Positions 1-6,871 of a stretch of 16,796 bases of DNA are shown here, in pieces. The notes under the pieces are model-generated. The model was given only the letters and a program-made list of their open reading frames with translations. It ran no database searches and was not told where the DNA came from. Positions within the stretch are counted from its first letter, which is position 1; each line of letters starts with the position of its first letter. This stretch comes from Oscillospiraceae bacterium (GTDB lineage Bacteria > Bacillota > Clostridia > Oscillospirales > Ruminococcaceae): contig DXWR01000277.1 of assembly GCA_019416775.1 (NCBI GenBank), positions 1-16,796 of the forward strand. Direction: 5' to 3'. Made by a program: the position numbers and the translations under genes.

Positions 1-500
1 CCTTATTACAAAACATGGATGAAATGCCTGCAAATGTTTTTTTGGTCGCAGCAACTAATCATCACCATTTGCTCGATCCGGCGATTTGGAGAAGATTTGA
101 TATTTCTATTTTGCTAGAAGAACCTAATGAAATGCAGCGCCAGAAAATAATTAATAACTCATTACAAGATTTTTTGAAAGAATACAAAGTTGACTCCCAA
201 ATATTAGTTGTTCTTACAGATGGTATGAGTGGTGCTCAGATACAAACATTCTTACAGTCATTAGGAAAATTTTGCGTCATAAATCAAAAGAAGGGAGCAA
301 CTATCTCCATTGAAGATATTGGTAAAATTTGGTTGAAGCATACTGCTCTATACATCAGTGAAGATGATGGCGACTTTATGAAGGCATTATCGAAGCTTCA
401 AAAGAATGGCGTATCAATTCGTACATTAGAAGCAATCACGGGCATTCCCCGTTCAACATTAAGCTATCGGTTTAACAAGGAGGGAAAATCAGATGAATGA
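1..500 (+). CDS. AAA+ ATPase, C-terminal part only (IetA-like, defence)
   Basis: The reading frame is open from the left edge of the window (TTA TTA CAA AAC, then the ATG at 15), so this is the 3' part of a longer gene; the ATG at 15 is an internal methionine. Counting from it, the chain shows AAA+ landmarks after Walker B: a sensor-1 strand FLVAATN (about residues 9-15), the arginine-finger segment IWRRFD (about 24-29) and a classical GMSGAQI small-domain helix (about 70-76). Walker A and B lie outside the window. The last 30 residues, IRTLEAITGIPRSTLSYRF, look like a helix-turn-helix. The stop overlaps the next gene by 8 bases, implying translational coupling to the S8 protease. An AAA ATPase followed by a subtilase is the known IetA/IetS pair: plasmid maintenance in Agrobacterium and anti-phage defence in later screens. 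The family assignment is firm; the defence role is inferred from the pairing. Base composition is AT-richer than genes to the right. Confidence 0.85.
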   Translation, partial: LLQNMDEMPANVFLVAATNHHHLLDPAIWRRFDISILLEEPNEMQRQKIINNSLQDFLKEYKVDSQILVVLTDGMSGAQIQTFLQSLGKFCVINQKKGATISIEDIGKIWLKHTALYISEDDGDFMKALSKLQKNGVSIRTLEAITGIPRSTLSYRFNKEGKSDE

Positions 501-2706
501 TAAAAAGCCTCATTTTTGGATTCCTGATGAAGAAGTAGAGCGTGTATCAAAAAAGCCTACTGGTAGAACCACACCTCGTGATATTGTTTATTCTGAGCAT
601 GGCGCTAAATTAAGCTATGGACTCCAATTAGTTAAGCAAGCCGTCGAAGAACTTAAAGAAGATGACTCCTTGCATGATGCCGGATTATATGTATTTAAAG
701 TTGAACTGCCAGAGGGCGAAAAAATTCAGCATCAGACTGATATATTTTCAAAGAACGGAATGCATATAAACGCAGTTAAAGATGAACGGCACGCAGTAGT
801 TTCTACAACGAGACATCAGTTCCAGATATTAAGGAATCGTGTAAAAGCATATACGGTTAATGGTACAAATAAAACACAGTTTGACTATATAGAAAGTATA
901 TCCCCATATATAGGAACAGAGAAAAATTCCGGGGAATTAAGAAAAAAAGTATATATTGATCGGCCTCCAGAAACAGTAGATATTCAACTTATGTTCATAC
1001 CTAATTTGCAATCTAAGGATTACGCAATAGCGATTGAAAAGGTGAAAGAAAAAATTCACATTGTGCAGGGGCAAATTCAGCAAGATCCCTATTACCTCTC
1101 TGATAGAACGCCAGTAATTCGTGCGGTGGTTCCATCTAGCACTCTAAGTCGTTTTGAGAATGATTCTGCGATATATAGAATTGAGGAGACTCGTTTTTTT
1201 AGCGTGGGCGTGGATGATTTTCTTGTGAACATTCCAACTTCTGCACAAATGACCGAAGAAGTCAATTTAGATGATTTGCCTGTCGTCGTTGTTCTTGACT
1301 CCGGGATAAACTTCCCTTCACCATTTGATCAACTCGTAATAGAGCATTGGATGGCACCCTTTTCTTCTGGGGGCGATAGAGAACACGGAACACGAGTGGC
1401 AAGCAGGGTGGCATTTGCACAGCTTGGAGAACAATTGGCAGTTTCTCAGTGTATTACTCCTCGTGCAAGAGTTGTTGATTGCAACATACTTGACGGATCT
1501 GTTCCAGAAAACATCATAATCCAACGCATTCAAAAAGCTGTTGAATCTTATCATGAAGTCTCAAAGATATACAACTTATCTGCAAATGCGAACCTTTCCA
1601 TTGAAGGTGATGAAATGAGTATTATAGGATTTGAACTTGACGCATTGCAGTTGAAATACGGAGTCCAATTTGTTGTTTCTGCCGGAAACCATGAGCTTTG
1701 GAAAACAGAAACTTCCATTGATGAGCTATTAGATGATGATGATTCAAGAATTGCTCCTCCTGCTGATTCTATGCTCAGTATCGTAGTGGGAGCCGTTATA
1801 AGCGAGGATCATGTTGGTAGTCTTTCTGGGAAAAATATCATCGCTCCATACAGTAGACGAGGACCTGGTTTTGCTGGCTTTTCGAAGCCAGATATGTGTG
1901 CTTATGGCGGTACTATATGTTTGGATGGAACTGGCGCTCATGTACCCGCTGACATGACCTCGTTAGTTCTTACGCAAAATGCAACTGTAGAGCCGGATGC
2001 AGGAACTAGTTTTACAGCCCCCACTGTTGCTGGTGATTTAGCGGAAATATTAAGCAACACTCCTAATAATGATATTTTGCTCGCAAAAGCTTTACTGTAT
2101 CATAACGCAAAGCCTCTATGGGAAAGCGACGAGATGGAAAATGAGGAATTGGCATTTGCGCATAACCTTTATGGAAGAGGAATTGCTTCTGTGGAAGATA
2201 GCAAATTCTCGTCTCCTTCTCGAGTAACTTTCTTAAGAACAGGAAGCCTTAATAGGCTGACTAAGGAACGTGTAAAAATCTATATGCCGGAAGTTTTAGC
2301 CGCTCAGGTAGGAAGAAATGTCGCTCGAGTTACTGTTACTTGCCTAACGCTACCACCGGTTGACCGTACAAAGGGTAGCGAATACTTAGGAGCGTTTATT
2401 CGAGCCTCACTAAAAAAGTCTCATCCAGATGGTCGTTTGCTGCCAGTAGCACAAGACTATTCTGAAGGTAGAAGAAAGTGGGATGTCTGTTGTCAATTCA
2501 CTAAAACATTCACATCATTTAATTCTGGCGACTGGCAAATATGGCTGGAACTTTTCTCTCGTTGGGACGAGGAAAATTTAGACGTTCCATATGCACTGGT
2601 TGCCACTATTGAAGATGTTAGCGGTACTTTAGATGTATATAGTGAAGTTCAGGCACAAAATCGTTATCAGTTGGCGAATACCTTGCGCATAAAAGTTGAC
2701 GCATAA
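493..2706 (+). CDS. S8 subtilisin-like serine protease (IetS-like, defence)
   Basis: This 737-residue protein has the complete subtilase catalytic set in the right order: Asp269 in VVVLDSGI, His298 in the HGT motif, oxyanion Asn399 in VVSAGNHE and Ser506 in GTSFTAPTVAG. A long N-terminal region of about 260 residues and a C-terminal region of about 200 residues flank the protease core. I see no signal peptide or membrane segment, so it should act in the cytosol, unlike most secreted subtilases. The ATG at 493 overlaps the ATPase stop by 8 bases and has AAGGAGGG at 477-484, a strong ribosome site that fixes the start. Pairing with the AAA ATPase matches IetS of IetAS systems, where the protease is thought to be the effector and the ATPase the regulator or sensor; that division of labour is inference here. 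The AT-rich composition suggests horizontal acquisition. The nearest clear terminator is at 2941-2977. Confidence 0.9.
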   Translation: MNDKKPHFWIPDEEVERVSKKPTGRTTPRDIVYSEHGAKLSYGLQLVKQAVEELKEDDSLHDAGLYVFKVELPEGEKIQHQTDIFSKNGMHINAVKDERHAVVSTTRHQFQILRNRVKAYTVNGTNKTQFDYIESISPYIGTEKNSGELRKKVYIDRPPETVDIQLMFIPNLQSKDYAIAIEKVKEKIHIVQGQIQQDPYYLSDRTPVIRAVVPSSTLSRFENDSAIYRIEETRFFSVGVDDFLVNIPTSAQMTEEVNLDDLPVVVVLDSGINFPSPFDQLVIEHWMAPFSSGGDREHGTRVASRVAFAQLGEQLAVSQCITPRARVVDCNILDGSVPENIIIQRIQKAVESYHEVSKIYNLSANANLSIEGDEMSIIGFELDALQLKYGVQFVVSAGNHELWKTETSIDELLDDDDSRIAPPADSMLSIVVGAVISEDHVGSLSGKNIIAPYSRRGPGFAGFSKPDMCAYGGTICLDGTGAHVPADMTSLVLTQNATVEPDAGTSFTAPTVAGDLAEILSNTPNNDILLAKALLYHNAKPLWESDEMENEELAFAHNLYGRGIASVEDSKFSSPSRVTFLRTGSLNRLTKERVKIYMPEVLAAQVGRNVARVTVTCLTLPPVDRTKGSEYLGAFIRASLKKSHPDGRLLPVAQDYSEGRRKWDVCCQFTKTFTSFNSGDWQIWLELFSRWDEENLDVPYALVATIEDVSGTLDVYSEVQAQNRYQLANTLRIKVDA

Positions 2707-2788
2707 AAGGTTTTGGGTTCTTTCTCCTTTACTGTGCAGATATAATCAAGCAATCCTATACGAATCTCTGGGCAAGATTTGGTTCGTG

Positions 2789-2797
2789 TGCTATACT
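2789..2797 (+). promoter_or_regulatory. Extended -10 promoter element in the intergenic region
   Basis: TGCTATACT is an extended -10 (TG-n-TATACT). No good -35 lies 17 bases upstream, which is usual for extended -10 promoters. It would start transcription near 2804, inside a stretch with no gene and ahead of the terminator at 2941-2977. Function is inferred from motif only. Confidence 0.45.
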
Positions 2798-2803
2798 TAC
2801 CCC

Positions 2804-2977
2804 TGCGAGAGTTTCGCTAATGTGCGCTCGTGAATTAAGGGTACTGAGCGCAAAAGTGGAGATGCAAAATTTATTTTTTGCTTTTTACCGTATTACGACT
2901 ACGTAAAAGGGTGGCATCTAAAGTGTCCACCCCTTCCAGTTCGGAGTAAAGTTCGCTTTGCTCCGATTTTCTTTTTG
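2804..2977 (+). other. Candidate structured small RNA, no coding capacity seen
   Basis: Between the extended -10 at 2789-2797 and the terminator at 2941-2977 lie successive inverted repeats: GCGA/TCGC (2805-2817), TGCGCTC/GAGCGCA (2823-2852), GCAAAA/TTTTGC followed by T5 (2864-2886), TTACG/CGTAA (2893-2906) and GGGTGG/CCACCC (2909-2932). No convincing open frame with a ribosome site is present. This could be a small RNA of about 175 bases, the leftover end of a mobile element or the 3' untranslated tail of the upstream operon. It matches no RNA family I can name. The rest of the 2707-3045 gap holds only the flanking promoter and terminator signals listed separately. Confidence 0.3.
2941..2977 (+). 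terminator. Intrinsic terminator with UUCG tetraloop
   Basis: CGGAGTAAAG at 2942-2951 pairs with CTTTGCTCCG at 2956-2965 (one U-G wobble, plus an outer T-A pair) around a TTCG loop at 2952-2955, followed by ATTTTCTTTTT. This is a textbook rightward terminator. It closes transcription from the iet operon and/or the candidate small RNA before the glycohydrolase promoter. Confidence 0.85.
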
Positions 2978-2986
2978 TCTGGGCAA

Positions 2987-3015
2987 TCGACTTCGCTCTG
3001 GTACTGTGGTACAAT
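2987..3015 (+). promoter_or_regulatory. Sigma-A-type promoter of the ADP-ribosylglycohydrolase gene
   Basis: TCGACT (2987-2992) and TACAAT (3010-3015) are separated by 17 bases. The -10 is close to consensus and the -35 matches TTGACA at four positions. It lies 30 bases before the ATG at 3046 and just after the terminator at 2941-2977. Confidence 0.55.
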
Positions 3016-3045
3016 AACTGTAAAATTAGGTAAGGAGGGGATTTT

Positions 3046-3879
3046 ATGTACGGCGCAATCTACGGTGATGTTATCGGCTCTTATTACGAGGTGCATCCTA
3101 CCAAAAACTACTATTTCCCTCTTTCGCCGGAAAGTACCTTTACCGACGATACCGTGTTAACTGTGGCGGTGTGCGATGCAGTGTTGGCGAATCCGCAGCC
3201 GGTTACGGTTTGGCAGATGCGCCGTCGCGCCAAGGAATATGCTGCCCGGTACCGGCAGTATTACCACCGTTTTCCCAATGCTGGATATGGACAGATGTTT
3301 GCTGCCTGGGCAAAGGAATCGGAATTGCAACGACGGCAGCATAGTTACGGCAATGGCGCTGCCATGCGTGTGGTGCCGTTGGGTTATGCCTATAATACGT
3401 TGGATCAGGTGTTAGATCAAACAGCATTGGGCTGCAACTGCACCCATTGGCATAAAGAAGCAGTTTACGGTGCTCAGGCCGTGGCAGGTTCGGTTTTTTT
3501 AGCTTGGCATGGACATAGCAAGCAAGAGATACGCCGGTTTGTGGAAAAGAAATGTCATTTTGACCTTTCCGCGCCTTTGGCCCAGCTTCGTCCAAGCTAT
3601 CAATTTGACAGCCGCACTCGTTTCAGCGTCCCTCCTGCCATATCTGCCTTTTTAGAGAGCAAAGATTACGAAAGCGCCGTCCGTTTGGCGGTTTCTATGG
3701 GCGGTGATGCTGACACCATGGCTTGCATTGCGGGAGGCATTGCCCAGGCTTATTATCGCTGCATCCCCAAAGAACTGCGGGATTTCTGCCATGGCCGTGT
3801 GGATCACGGGCTGCGCAAGGTGGCGGATGAATTTTGCCGCAGGTATTGCCCGGAACTGCTTGAAAATCCATCAGAGTAA
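3046..3879 (+). CDS. ADP-ribosylglycohydrolase family protein (DraG/ARH type)
   Basis: The 277-residue protein carries the family signatures: GAIYGDVIGS at the N-terminus (3-12), TDDT with metal-binding Asp34/Asp35 (33-36), a YGNGAAMRVVPLG block in the middle and GGDADT with Asp221/Asp223 (219-224). These Asp/Thr residues bind the two magnesium ions in DraG/ARH3 enzymes, which remove ADP-ribose from proteins, nucleic acids or small molecules. All are intact, so it is probably active. The substrate cannot be read from sequence. The ATG at 3046 follows AAGGAGGGG at 3031-3039. No ADP-ribosyltransferase lies next to it. It has its own promoter and a terminator on each side, and its GC-richer composition matches the genes to the right, so it is probably not part of the upstream defence pair. 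No signal peptide is seen; cytosolic. Confidence 0.9.
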   Translation: MYGAIYGDVIGSYYEVHPTKNYYFPLSPESTFTDDTVLTVAVCDAVLANPQPVTVWQMRRRAKEYAARYRQYYHRFPNAGYGQMFAAWAKESELQRRQHSYGNGAAMRVVPLGYAYNTLDQVLDQTALGCNCTHWHKEAVYGAQAVAGSVFLAWHGHSKQEIRRFVEKKCHFDLSAPLAQLRPSYQFDSRTRFSVPPAISAFLESKDYESAVRLAVSMGGDADTMACIAGGIAQAYYRCIPKELRDFCHGRVDHGLRKVADEFCRRYCPELLENPSE

Positions 3880-3882
3880 GAG

Positions 3883-3928
3883 AAAACCATCCTGCCTTCT
3901 CCGACAAGGAGTCTGCGGGATGGTTTTT
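3883..3928. terminator. Shared terminator between convergent genes
   Basis: CCATCCTGC pairs with GCGGGATGG (one T-G wobble), with an inner CTCC/GGAG stem. An A run on the left and TTTTT on the right let it work in both directions, most strongly rightward. It sits between the glycohydrolase stop (3879) and the leftward treR stop (3945). Confidence 0.8.
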
Positions 3929-3944
3929 GCTGTTGGAAGGATTG

Positions 3945-4664
3945 TTACCGCCGCACGGCATTGTCCTGAAAACGGAAAATGGTTGGATGGTGCCGGGACT
4001 GGGTAAACTCAAATTGGATGCCTTCGCTGTTGTAAGTTTGGTTGCTCACTACCGCCAGACAATTGTAGTCCCCCATGTCCAGCCATTTTGCATCCAGTTC
4101 CGTCATCTTTTCCACGGTGATGGTGCGTTTGCTGGTGACGATGGACATACCCAGTGTATTCTCCAGATATTGGTAAATGGAGCCTTGGGCGATTTTTGCA
4201 GTGAATTCCGGCATACAATCTTTGCGGAAATAACTGTGATTAAAGATCAAGGGCTTTTCCAGCACGGTGTGGATGCGCTGGAGGTAAAACAACTCTGTGC
4301 CTTCACGAAAACCGGTAAAATGAGCAATTTTTGCATCGGCAACCACCTCTTCAAAGAGAATGACCTGTGTGCCGCTCTTTCGGCCGGTTCGTTTGGCGGT
4401 TTCCCGGAAGGATTCAATGACTCCCATGGAATAGGAAACCGGCTCCATAGGGTGATAAATATTGTATACTCCCAGTCCTTGCCGGCTTTGGACATACCCT
4501 TCCCGCACTAGTTCCGACAGGGCCCGACGCAAGGTGTTTCTGGAGCAGTGAAATTGGCCGATCAGGGTGTTTTCTGAGGGGAGAAGCTGTCCGGCCGGAT
4601 ATTCTCCTTTTTCAATCCGGCGTTTCAGCACCTGGTGGATGTGGTCGTATTTTTGTTGGGGCAT
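3945..4664 (-). CDS. treR: Trehalose operon repressor, GntR family with UTRA domain
   Basis: The protein is 239 residues, usual for TreR. Residues 1-68 form the GntR winged helix-turn-helix (LLPSENTLIGQFHCSRNTLRRAL, with GYVQSRQGLGVYNI in the wing). The rest is a UTRA sensor domain of the HutC/TreR branch. In characterised TreR proteins this domain binds trehalose 6-phosphate and releases DNA; that ligand is assumed here from context. I chose the ATG at 4664 because GGGAGGA (leftward, 4671-4677) lies 6 bases before it. A GTG at 4679 is in frame, but its own first codons are that ribosome site. The gene is divergent from treP. Its promoter (4704-4732) contains a copy of the operator palindrome within the spacer, so it probably represses itself as well as treP. 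The only realistic alternative is a GntR regulator for another disaccharide; the trehalose assignment rests on the linked treC. Confidence 0.9.
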   Translation of the reverse strand: MPQQKYDHIHQVLKRRIEKGEYPAGQLLPSENTLIGQFHCSRNTLRRALSELVREGYVQSRQGLGVYNIYHPMEPVSYSMGVIESFRETAKRTGRKSGTQVILFEEVVADAKIAHFTGFREGTELFYLQRIHTVLEKPLIFNHSYFRKDCMPEFTAKIAQGSIYQYLENTLGMSIVTSKRTITVEKMTELDAKWLDMGDYNCLAVVSNQTYNSEGIQFEFTQSRHHPTIFRFQDNAVRR

Positions 4665-4703
4665 ACCATTTCCTCCCACGCTGATAATAGGTAATACACT
4701 ATA

Positions 4704-4732
4704 ACTTTACCACTTGTTTAATCAAGTGTCAA
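4704..4732 (-). promoter_or_regulatory. treR promoter
   Basis: Reading leftward, TTGACA (4727-4732) and TAAAGT (4704-4709) are separated by exactly 17 bases. The -35 is a perfect consensus. The spacer is almost entirely filled by the operator palindrome at 4711-4728. Confidence 0.75.
4711..4728. promoter_or_regulatory. TreR operator O1, within the treR promoter
   Basis: CACTTGTTTAATCAAGTG has 6-base arms CACTTG/CAAGTG. It shares the ACTTGT-ACAAGT pattern with the two sites in front of treP and lies between the treR -35 and -10. Bound repressor would block polymerase there. Confidence 0.75.
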
Positions 4733-4740
4733 CCGATTTT

Positions 4741-4755
4741 TGCGAATATATTGCA
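4741..4755. promoter_or_regulatory. Imperfect palindrome between the divergent promoters
   Basis: TGCGAATATATTGCA has TGC/GCA ends and an AT core, with T and A runs outside. It is unlike the ACTTGT operators, so it may bind another factor or bend DNA. Speculative. Confidence 0.25.
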
Positions 4756-4790
4756 CAAAAAAATTCAACATTTTTTAGCTATTTAGTGCA

Positions 4791-4819
4791 TTGACCTGTT
4801 TAAACAAGGGTGGTAATAT
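4791..4819 (+). promoter_or_regulatory. treP operon promoter
   Basis: TTGACC (4791-4796) and TAATAT (4814-4819) are 17 bases apart, with a TGG extended -10. A/T runs upstream (4757-4782) could act as an UP element. Operator O2 overlaps the -35 and spacer, and O3 follows the -10 directly. Confidence 0.85.
4794..4809. promoter_or_regulatory. TreR operator O2, over the treP -35 and spacer
   Basis: ACCTGTTTAAACAAGG has the TGTTTAAACA core and differs from the perfect site only at the outer positions. It overlaps the -35, so occupancy should exclude polymerase. Confidence 0.75.
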
Positions 4820-4835
4820 ACTTGTATAAACAAGT
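4820..4835. promoter_or_regulatory. TreR operator O3, at the treP transcription start
   Basis: ACTTGTATAAACAAGT is a palindrome with perfect 6-base arms, starting right after the -10 hexamer and covering the expected start site. It is 26 bases from O2 start to start, so O2 and O3 lie on nearly the same face of the helix. Confidence 0.8.
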
Positions 4836-4880
4836 GGGGCAGACAGAAGCTTCACAGATCAAAATAGGAGGATTTGTACC

Positions 4881-6854
4881 ATGGCAAAGTACGAACAGGA
4901 CGTACGGGAATTGTTGGATGCGATTGGCGGAAAAGAAAACATCCAAGCCGTTTCCCACTGCATGACTCGGATGCGCTTTGTGCTGGTGGATGCCAAAAAG
5001 GCAGACACCAAAAAAATCGAAGGCATTCCATCGGTGAAAGGAACTTTTACTCAAGCGGGTCAGTTCCAGGTCATCATCGGCAATGATGTGGCAAACTTCT
5101 ATAAAGAGTTTACCGCCTATGCCGGTGTGGAGGGCGTCAGCAAAGAGGCGGCGAAAAGCGCGGCAAAGAGCAACCAGAACCCGCTGCAGCGGATTATGGG
5201 GGCGTTGGGCGAAATCTTTGCTCCTCTGATCCCTGCTCTGATTGCCGGCGGTTTGGTATTGGCCTTCCGCAATATCATCGGTGAAATCAACTTCTTTGAA
5301 AACGGTACCATGAGCCTGGCGGATGTCTCCCAGTTTTGGGACGGCATGTACAACTTCCTGTGGCTGATTGGTGAAGCGGTGTTCCATCTGCTGCCGGTGG
5401 GCATCATCTGGTCCATCACCAAAAAGATGGGCACCACCCAGATTTTGGGTATTGTCTTGGGCTTGACCTTGGTGTCCTCCCAGCTGCTCAACGGCTTCAA
5501 TGTGGCGGGCGCCACCGAGATCCCGGTGTGGGATTTCGGCTTCATTCAGGTGGAAATGATTGGCTACCAGGGCCAGGTTATCGCCGCCATGATGGCAGGC
5601 TTTGTGCTGGTGGGATTGGAAAAGCTGTTCCGGAAGATCTGCCCTCAGATCATCAGCATGATCGTGGTGCCATTCTTCTCGTTGGTGCTGGCAGTGATTA
5701 TTGCGCACACCGTAGTGGGCCCCATCGGCTGGTGGATCGGCGATGGCATTGCCAACCTGGTTCAGATGGGCTTGACCTCCAACGTTCGTTGGCTGTTTGC
5801 CGCCATCTTCGGTTTGCTGTACGCTCCGCTGGTTATGACCGGTCTCCATCATATGACCAACGCCATCGACACTACCTTGGCCAACACCACCGGCGGTACC
5901 ATCCTGTGGCCCATGATTGCCTTGTCCAACATCGCTCAGGGTTCTGCGGTTCTGGCCATGAGTATTCTTCAGCGGAAAAACAAGCGTGCCCAGCAGGTAA
6001 ATATTCCTGCCTGCGTGTCCTGCTATTTGGGCGTTACGGAACCGGCTTTGTTCGGCGTCAACCTGAAATACGGATTCCCGCTGGTCTGCGGCATGGTCGG
6101 CTCCTGTGTGGCAGCTATCATCTCGGTGGGCTGCGGCGTAGAAGCGTACTCCATCGGTGTAGGCGGCTTGCCCGGCATCCTCTCCATTAAACCGCAGTTT
6201 TATCTCTTCTTTATCCTGGCTATGGTAGCCGCTATTGTGATTCCCTTCTTGCTGACTCTGCTGGTAGGCAGCCGGAAACTGAAAAAGGAAGATCGGGGCT
6301 TAGTGGAAGCGGAAGGTGAAGTGGTGGCGGATGCCGCTCTGGCGGAAGACAATGCTCAGCCTGCTGCCGCTCCTGCTCCCGCAGCTGTTGCCGACGATCA
6401 GCCCGGCGTGTTGAAAGCCCCCTTGTCTGGAAAAGTGATTCCTTATACCGAGATTCCGGATCAGGTGTTCTCGGAAGGCGTTCTGGGAGAAGGTGTAGGG
6501 ATTGATCCCACCGGCAGCCAGGTGGTTGCTCCGGCTGACGCCACCGTTTCTTCTGTGATCCCGGACAGCTGCCACGCGGTGGGCTTGCAGTTGGACAACG
6601 GCATGGAACTGCTGATTCACGTGGGCATTGACACCGTATCCATGCACGGCGACGGCTTCACCCTCCATGTCAATGAAGGGGATAAGGTAAAGCTGGGCGA
6701 TCCGTTGATTACCTTTGATGCAGAGAAGATCCGCAAAGCGGGACATCCAGCCATTACCGCTTTCTTGGTCAGCGAGCCCAATGGCAAGTCCTTGGAATTT
6801 GAAACCGGCATGGATGCCAAGGAAGCGGACACTGTGGTGATTCGTTACCAGTAA
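4881..6854 (+). CDS. treP: Trehalose PTS permease, EIIB-EIIC-EIIA fused
   Basis: This 657-residue inner-membrane protein imports trehalose and phosphorylates it to trehalose 6-phosphate. EIIB occupies about 1-90, with phospho-accepting Cys27 in VSHCMTRMRF. EIIC, about 105-470, is a multi-helix membrane domain starting NPLQRIMGALGEIFAPLIPALIAGG when split across two blocks of the same segment. An Ala/Pro-rich linker (about 480-510) leads to a glucose-type EIIA with His565 and phospho-His580 (LIHVGIDTV), spaced 15 residues apart as His75/His90 are in E. coli EIIA-Glc. Classical TreP proteins end after EIIC, at about 470 residues, and borrow EIIA, so the fusion makes this permease self-contained. 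The ATG at 4881 follows AGGAGG (4866-4871). It is the first gene of the tre operon, 17 bases before treC. A sucrose or beta-glucoside specificity cannot be excluded from the chain alone; the linked treC and treR favour trehalose. Confidence 0.92.
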   Translation: MAKYEQDVRELLDAIGGKENIQAVSHCMTRMRFVLVDAKKADTKKIEGIPSVKGTFTQAGQFQVIIGNDVANFYKEFTAYAGVEGVSKEAAKSAAKSNQNPLQRIMGALGEIFAPLIPALIAGGLVLAFRNIIGEINFFENGTMSLADVSQFWDGMYNFLWLIGEAVFHLLPVGIIWSITKKMGTTQILGIVLGLTLVSSQLLNGFNVAGATEIPVWDFGFIQVEMIGYQGQVIAAMMAGFVLVGLEKLFRKICPQIISMIVVPFFSLVLAVIIAHTVVGPIGWWIGDGIANLVQMGLTSNVRWLFAAIFGLLYAPLVMTGLHHMTNAIDTTLANTTGGTILWPMIALSNIAQGSAVLAMSILQRKNKRAQQVNIPACVSCYLGVTEPALFGVNLKYGFPLVCGMVGSCVAAIISVGCGVEAYSIGVGGLPGILSIKPQFYLFFILAMVAAIVIPFLLTLLVGSRKLKKEDRGLVEAEGEVVADAALAEDNAQPAAAPAPAAVADDQPGVLKAPLSGKVIPYTEIPDQVFSEGVLGEGVGIDPTGSQVVAPADATVSSVIPDSCHAVGLQLDNGMELLIHVGIDTVSMHGDGFTLHVNEGDKVKLGDPLITFDAEKIRKAGHPAITAFLVSEPNGKSLEFETGMDAKEADTVVIRYQ

Positions 6855-6871
6855 GGCAAGGAGGGAATTTC

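Noticed and set aside
1..3879. A three-gene defence or toxin-antitoxin system joining the ATPase, the protease and the ADP-ribosylglycohydrolase
   Set aside because: A strong terminator, a separate promoter and a change of base composition separate the third gene from the pair.
4665..4679. GTG at 4679 as the treR start
   Set aside because: Its first codons are the GGGAGGA ribosome site of the ATG at 4664, and the shorter protein has the usual TreR length.
4800..5852. 350-codon leftward open frame opposite treP
   Set aside because: It is rich in His and Gln with no recognisable domain, covers the treP promoter and operators, and is the antisense shadow of a high-GC gene with clear PTS motifs.
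4881..6854. Sucrose-specific PTS permease feeding the GH32 enzyme
   Set aside because: The adjacent genes are a trehalose-6-phosphate hydrolase and a TreR-type regulator; GH32 is 6 kb away in another transcription unit. Mixed specificity remains possible.
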